The translations under genes were made by a program, and so were the position numbers. Below are positions 59,723-64,000 of a DNA stretch of 64,000 nucleotides, piece by piece (positions within the stretch are counted from its first letter, which is position 1; each line of letters starts with the position of its first letter). This DNA comes from Neobacillus sp. PS3-34 (GTDB lineage: Bacteria; Bacillota; Bacilli; Bacillales; Cytobacillaceae). The stretch is taken from positions 3,523,001 to 3,587,000 of the forward strand of contig NZ_CP133267.1 in NCBI RefSeq assembly GCF_030915465.1, given 5' to 3'. Below the pieces are notes generated by a model that saw only the letters and a program-made list of their open reading frames with translations, made no database searches and was not told the DNA's origin.

Positions 59723-60420
59723 ATGAATATGCTGGAAAATAGAACGGGGCAAATCGGCTTTCGGTTTCTCGTCTACTTTATTGGATTATTAGTGATGTCT
59801 CTTGGAATTGTATTCTTAATTAAAAGCAATCTCGGGGCTACACCATGGGATATTCTTCATGTGGGCCTGTTTAAACATTTTGGTTTAACGATTGGAAGCT
59901 GGTCTGTCATCATGGGGATCCTTATTTTAACTCTTGCAGCAGTGCTATCAAGAGAAATCCCGCATATTGGCGCATTCTTAAATATGCTCCTTGTCGGTGT
60001 ATTTATTGATTTCTATATGCTGCTTCCTTTTATGACAACTCCCTCTGCCATTATCGGGAAATTAGCCATGTTTATTTCTGGAATAATTTTGATGACTTAT
60101 GGAATGTGCATTTATATATCAGCAAACCTGGGTACTGGCCAAGAGACAGCTTAATGCTGGCTCTAACCGTTAAAACCGGATGGAAGGTAAGAAACGTCAG
60201 AGGTGTCATTGAATTACTGGTGCTGGTTATTGGCTGGAGATTAGGAGGTCCTGTGAACTGGGGAACCATATTATTCAGTGTCTTAATCGGTCCCTTAACA
60301 GGCCTTGCGCTTCCGCAGTGTGACAGGCTTGTAAGCAGGATTCTAAATAGAGTTAAGAAGAGAAAACAAACTTCATTGACAGTATCAGATGAAGAATTGA
60401 GTAGGGGTGTAGAACGATGA
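59723..60420 (+). CDS. YitT/YczE-family integral membrane protein (one frameshift)
   Basis: A membrane protein of about 232 residues with five or six helices, starting RTGQIGFRFLVYFIGLLVMS. Conserved motifs are IKSNLGATPWDILHVGL and SANLGTGPRDSLMLAL, typical of the YczE family. A C is missing near 60139 (GGCCA for GGCCCA), after which the second half continues (RNVRGVIELLVLVIGW). Its function is unknown; B. subtilis YczE influences bacillaene and surfactin production indirectly. The stop overlaps cymR (ATGA). Confidence 0.88.
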
Positions 60421-60837
60421 AAATTTCAACGAAGCGGCCGTTACGGCCTGACTATAATGATAGAACTTGCAAGAAAGTATGGGGAAGGGCCAATTTCACT
60501 TAAGGCTATCGCCCAGGCAAACGACCTTTCAGAGCATTATCTTGAACAACTGATCGCTCCGCTTAGAAATGCTGGACTGGTTAAAAGCGTACGTGGGGCA
60601 TATGGAGGATATATTCTAAGCGATCTTCCCTCAAAGATCACGTCTGGGGATGTGATTCGTGTTCTTGAAGGGCCAATAAGCCCTGTCGAAGGAATTGAAG
60701 ATGAAGAGCCCGCAAAAAGGGAGCTTTGGATCCGCATCCGCGATGCAATTAAGGATGTTCTAGATAATACAACCCTAGAGGATTTGGCCAGCCATAGTGA
60801 AGATGGAGAATCGGACGCTTATATGTTTTATATTTAG
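60417..60837 (+). CDS. cymR: Cysteine metabolism repressor CymR (one frameshift)
   Basis: An Rrf2-family transcription regulator of about 139 residues. The winged HTH is at KAIAQANDLSEHYLEQLI, with wing SVRGAYGGY. It acts in complex with CysK to repress cysteine uptake and synthesis genes. The N-terminus MKISTKGRYGL is recovered by removing one base near 60437 (AAGCGGCC for AAGGGCC). No cluster-binding Cys triad is seen, which excludes IscR. It is upstream of iscS, as in B. subtilis. Confidence 0.92.
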
Positions 60838-60877
60838 TCGAAAATAGAATTAATGAAAAATAAAGAAGGTGATTTAT

Positions 60878-62020
60878 GTGGAACGGATCTATATGGACCA
60901 TGCAGCGACATCACCGATGCATCCAAGGGTAATTGAAAAAATGATGGAAGTGATGAATTCGCAATTTGGCAATCCTTCCAGCATCCATTCTTTTGGGCGG
61001 GAAGCTCGCAGCCTGCTTGATACTTCCCGAGAAACGCTTGCAAAAAGCATTGGAGCAAAAGAGAATGAAATTATTTTTACAGGCGGAGGGACGGAAGCGG
61101 ATAATCTTGCCATCCTGGGTGTGGCCGAAGCGTATCAGTCTAACGGCAAGCATATTATTACTACACAAATCGAACACCATGCTGTCCTCCATACGTGCCA
61201 AAAGCTCGAGAAAATGGGATATGAGGTTACCTATTTGCCGGTGGATAAAATAGGGAGAATTTCTGTTAATGATTTAAGTGCCGCTCTTAGGGATGATACG
61301 ATTCTGGTTACAGTTATGTATGGAAACAATGAAGTAGGAACTCTTCAGCCAATTAGGGAAATCGGCGAGCTATTACAGGGACACCAGGCTAAATTCCATA
61401 CAGATGCTGTCCAGGCTTACGGTCTTGAGAAAATTGACGTAACGGAGTGCCTGATTGATTTAATGTCGGTGTCCGCCCACAAAATTAATGGTCCAAAGGG
61501 AATGGGATTTCTTTATGCCAAAGATGGTGTAAAGCTGTCACAGCGTCTGTTTGGCGGTGAACAGGAAAGAAAGAGGCGTGCAGGAACGGAAAATACTGTT
61601 TCGATTGCTGGCTTCAGGGAAGCGGTTCTCATTGCGCAGAAGGACCAGGAAATAAAAAGGGAAGCATACCGGCAGTATAAAGAAATATTTATTGAAAAGC
61701 TTCAGCAGCTAGGCGTGGATTTTGAGCTGAACGGATTACTTGATAATTCACTGCCCCATGTATTAAACTTAAGCTTTCCCGGGACAAATGTTGAAGCGAT
61801 GCTCGTAAACCTTGATTTGGCAGGCATTGCCGTTTCAAGTGGATCAGCATGCACTGCTGGATCCATTGAGCCTTCACATGTTCTTGTTGCTATGTTTGGA
61901 AAACAGTCCGAGCGTCTAATCAATTCGATCCGTTTTAGCTTCGGCCTTGGTACTGACGAAAATCAAGTACTAAAAGCTGCAGAGGAAACGGCGAAAATTG
62001 TTAACCGCTTGAAAAAATAA
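60878..62020 (+). CDS. iscS: Cysteine desulfurase IscS (YrvO)
   Basis: A PLP cysteine desulfurase of 380 residues that passes sulfur to MnmA for tRNA 2-thiouridine. PLP lysine motif SAHKINGPKGMGFLY; catalytic Cys loop SSGSACTAGSIEPSH. GTG 60878 is chosen because AAGGTGA precedes it by 6 bases and because homologues start ERIYMDHAATSP. It is paralogous to NifS at 22239 and is followed by mnmA. Confidence 0.94.
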   Translation: MERIYMDHAATSPMHPRVIEKMMEVMNSQFGNPSSIHSFGREARSLLDTSRETLAKSIGAKENEIIFTGGGTEADNLAILGVAEAYQSNGKHIITTQIEHHAVLHTCQKLEKMGYEVTYLPVDKIGRISVNDLSAALRDDTILVTVMYGNNEVGTLQPIREIGELLQGHQAKFHTDAVQAYGLEKIDVTECLIDLMSVSAHKINGPKGMGFLYAKDGVKLSQRLFGGEQERKRRAGTENTVSIAGFREAVLIAQKDQEIKREAYRQYKEIFIEKLQQLGVDFELNGLLDNSLPHVLNLSFPGTNVEAMLVNLDLAGIAVSSGSACTAGSIEPSHVLVAMFGKQSERLINSIRFSFGLGTDENQVLKAAEETAKIVNRLKK

Positions 62021-62042
62021 ACTCTAGGCTATTTTGCTGTAA

Positions 62043-63176
<1,134 letters not shown>

Positions 63177-63181
63177 TAATC

Positions 63182-63218
63182 AAACCCCGGTTTCGAAAAG
63201 AAATCGGGGTTTTCCTTT
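63182..63218 (+). terminator. Intrinsic terminator after mnmA
   Basis: AAACCCCG-G-TTTC pairs with GAAA-T-CGGGGTTT around GAAAA, with a T-rich tail. Confidence 0.85.
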
Positions 63219-63310
63219 TTTCATTTTAAACAGTCGCAAAGATTATGCTATACTTTCAACTGTAAAGAAGAATAGGCTTTTATAAAACTGCTTATTGCGT
63301 TGAAAAATAA

Positions 63311-63500
63311 TTTATTGTCTAGCTTCAGCACCTAACCCCTCGGGGTCATAAGCCAAATCACTCCAGAAATCAGGACAAGAAGTCCTGCGGGAGCATCCGC
63401 ATCGCACGAAGGAAAAGCGTTAGCTTTTTCGAGGATGACTGCGTGATTCGTCTTATGCCTGTCGGGGGTGACCAAGGCGCTTACGCTTTTCTGTGAAAGT
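63311..63500. repeat. Dispersed non-coding repeat upstream of yrrB
   Basis: A GC-rich block beginning TCTAGCTTCAGCACCTAACC and ending AAGGCGCTTACGCTTTTCT, a pattern I recognise as a widespread intergenic repeat of Bacillus and relatives. It contains the core CGCACGAAGGAAAAGCG, also found in the element at 38222 (there CGCACGAAGGAAATGCG). It ends about 13 bases before yrrB and may affect its expression. Confidence 0.75.
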
Positions 63501-63512
63501 GAGTGATTCGAC

Positions 63513-64000
63513 ATGGATAAAAACCAATTAGGAATTCAATATATGCAGGAGGGTAAATGGGAAGAGGCGGCAAAAATATTCAATGAAGCCATTGAAGAAA
63601 ATAACGCTGATCCAGTTGCCTATATCAATTTTGGGAATGTACTGGCTGCGGTCGGTGAGGAAGAAAAAGCGATGAAATTTTATGAAAAAGCAATCGAGCT
63701 TGATGAAAATGCTGCGGCTGCTTATTATAGTGCGGGCAATCTTTACTTTAATCAGGAGCGTTTTAAAGAAGCATCAAATATGTTCGAAAAAGCCATGAAA
63801 ATAGGCCTTCAGACAAGTGATAATTATTTTATGCTGGCAATGTCACTTATTCAGTTGGAGCAGAACAGACTTGCGCTTCCGTATTTGCAAAGATGTGTAG
63901 AACTGGATGAAAATGATGCCGAGGCCCGCTTCCAATATGGAATGCTTCTTGCCCAGCAGGAGCTGATTGATCAAGCAATTGTTCAATTTGAAAAGTGTAC
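63513..64000 (+). CDS. yrrB: TPR-repeat protein YrrB (5' part)
   Basis: The first 162 residues of a tetratricopeptide repeat protein; the gene continues past the window. About four TPR units are visible (MQEGKWEEAAKIFNEAIEE, AVGEEEKAMKFYEKAIELD, NQERFKEASNMFEKAM, and a partial one). B. subtilis has yrrB after mnmA. TPRs mediate protein-protein contacts; the partners are unknown. ATG 63513 is preceded by only a weak SD (AGTGAG), possibly because the repeat element was inserted just upstream. Confidence 0.88.
   Translation, partial: MDKNQLGIQYMQEGKWEEAAKIFNEAIEENNADPVAYINFGNVLAAVGEEEKAMKFYEKAIELDENAAAAYYSAGNLYFNQERFKEASNMFEKAMKIGLQTSDNYFMLAMSLIQLEQNRLALPYLQRCVELDENDAEARFQYGMLLAQQELIDQAIVQFEKC

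Overview
The window is a gene-dense stretch of chromosome from a low-GC, endospore-forming Firmicute, almost certainly a member of the Bacillaceae outside the B. subtilis group. The order radC-mreBCD-minCD-spoIVFAB-rplU-prp-rpmA-spo0B-obg-pheBA, then niaR/nifS-nadBCA-safA-coxA-bofC-ruvAB-queA-tgt-yajC-yrzE-yrbG-spoVB-comN-secDF-recJ-apt-relA-dtd-yrvJ-yrzK-hisS-aspS-6S RNA-tcdA, then rarA-cymR-iscS-mnmA-yrrB is the classical Bacillus arrangement. Two additions relative to B. subtilis are a type IVa pilus operon (pilB-pilT-pilC-pilA-pilD-pilM-pilN-pilO) at the left end and an RNase E/G gene (rng) before rplU.

Layout: 1-6632 type IV pilus assembly; 6741-15426 septation, cell shape, division-site selection and sporulation (spoIIB, maf, radC, mreBCD, minCD, spoIVFA/FB); 15482-21589 rng, ribosomal proteins L21/L27 with the L27-trimming protease, Spo0B, Obg and the phenylalanine branch; 21620-26987 NAD de novo synthesis with its repressor NiaR and a dedicated cysteine desulfurase; 27214-31799 spore coat and spore envelope genes; 31854-46384 recombination (ruvAB, recJ), queuosine (queA, tgt), Sec translocation (yajC, secDF), SpoVB, apt; 46683-55008 stringent response, Dtd, a cell-wall amidase and the T-box-controlled hisS-aspS operon; 55066-64000 6S RNA, TcdA, an ABC exporter, RarA, CymR and the IscS/MnmA tRNA thiolation pair, ending inside a TPR gene.

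The most striking global signal is not a gene. About twenty conserved genes, including essential ones (mreB, obg, hisS) and others rarely lost (tgt, ruvB), are broken by 1- or 2-base indels. About two thirds of the 24 breaks I could place lie in or next to GGCC, and most of the rest lie in short homopolymers. A living cell could not carry this set of mutations, so I read them as sequencing errors clustered at one motif. That pattern is typical of uncorrected long reads over a methylated motif, so it points to a GGCC-specific DNA methyltransferase in this strain. Frameshifted genes are therefore annotated as single intact CDSs spanning the break.

Non-coding material includes an L21 leader, a hisS T-box, 6S RNA, many intrinsic terminators and several probable sigma-A and sigma-E promoters. 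Repeats include a 146-bp tandem repeat built of alternating inverted motifs (30682-31012), two small non-coding repeat elements sharing a core (38222-38425 and 63311-63500), four degenerate CGGAG/CTCCG palindromes (38535-38722) and a perfect 16-bp hairpin between mreD and minC. Two adjacent spore genes have their ribosome-binding sites inside inverted repeats. I saw no tRNA, rRNA, CRISPR array, IS element or prophage.
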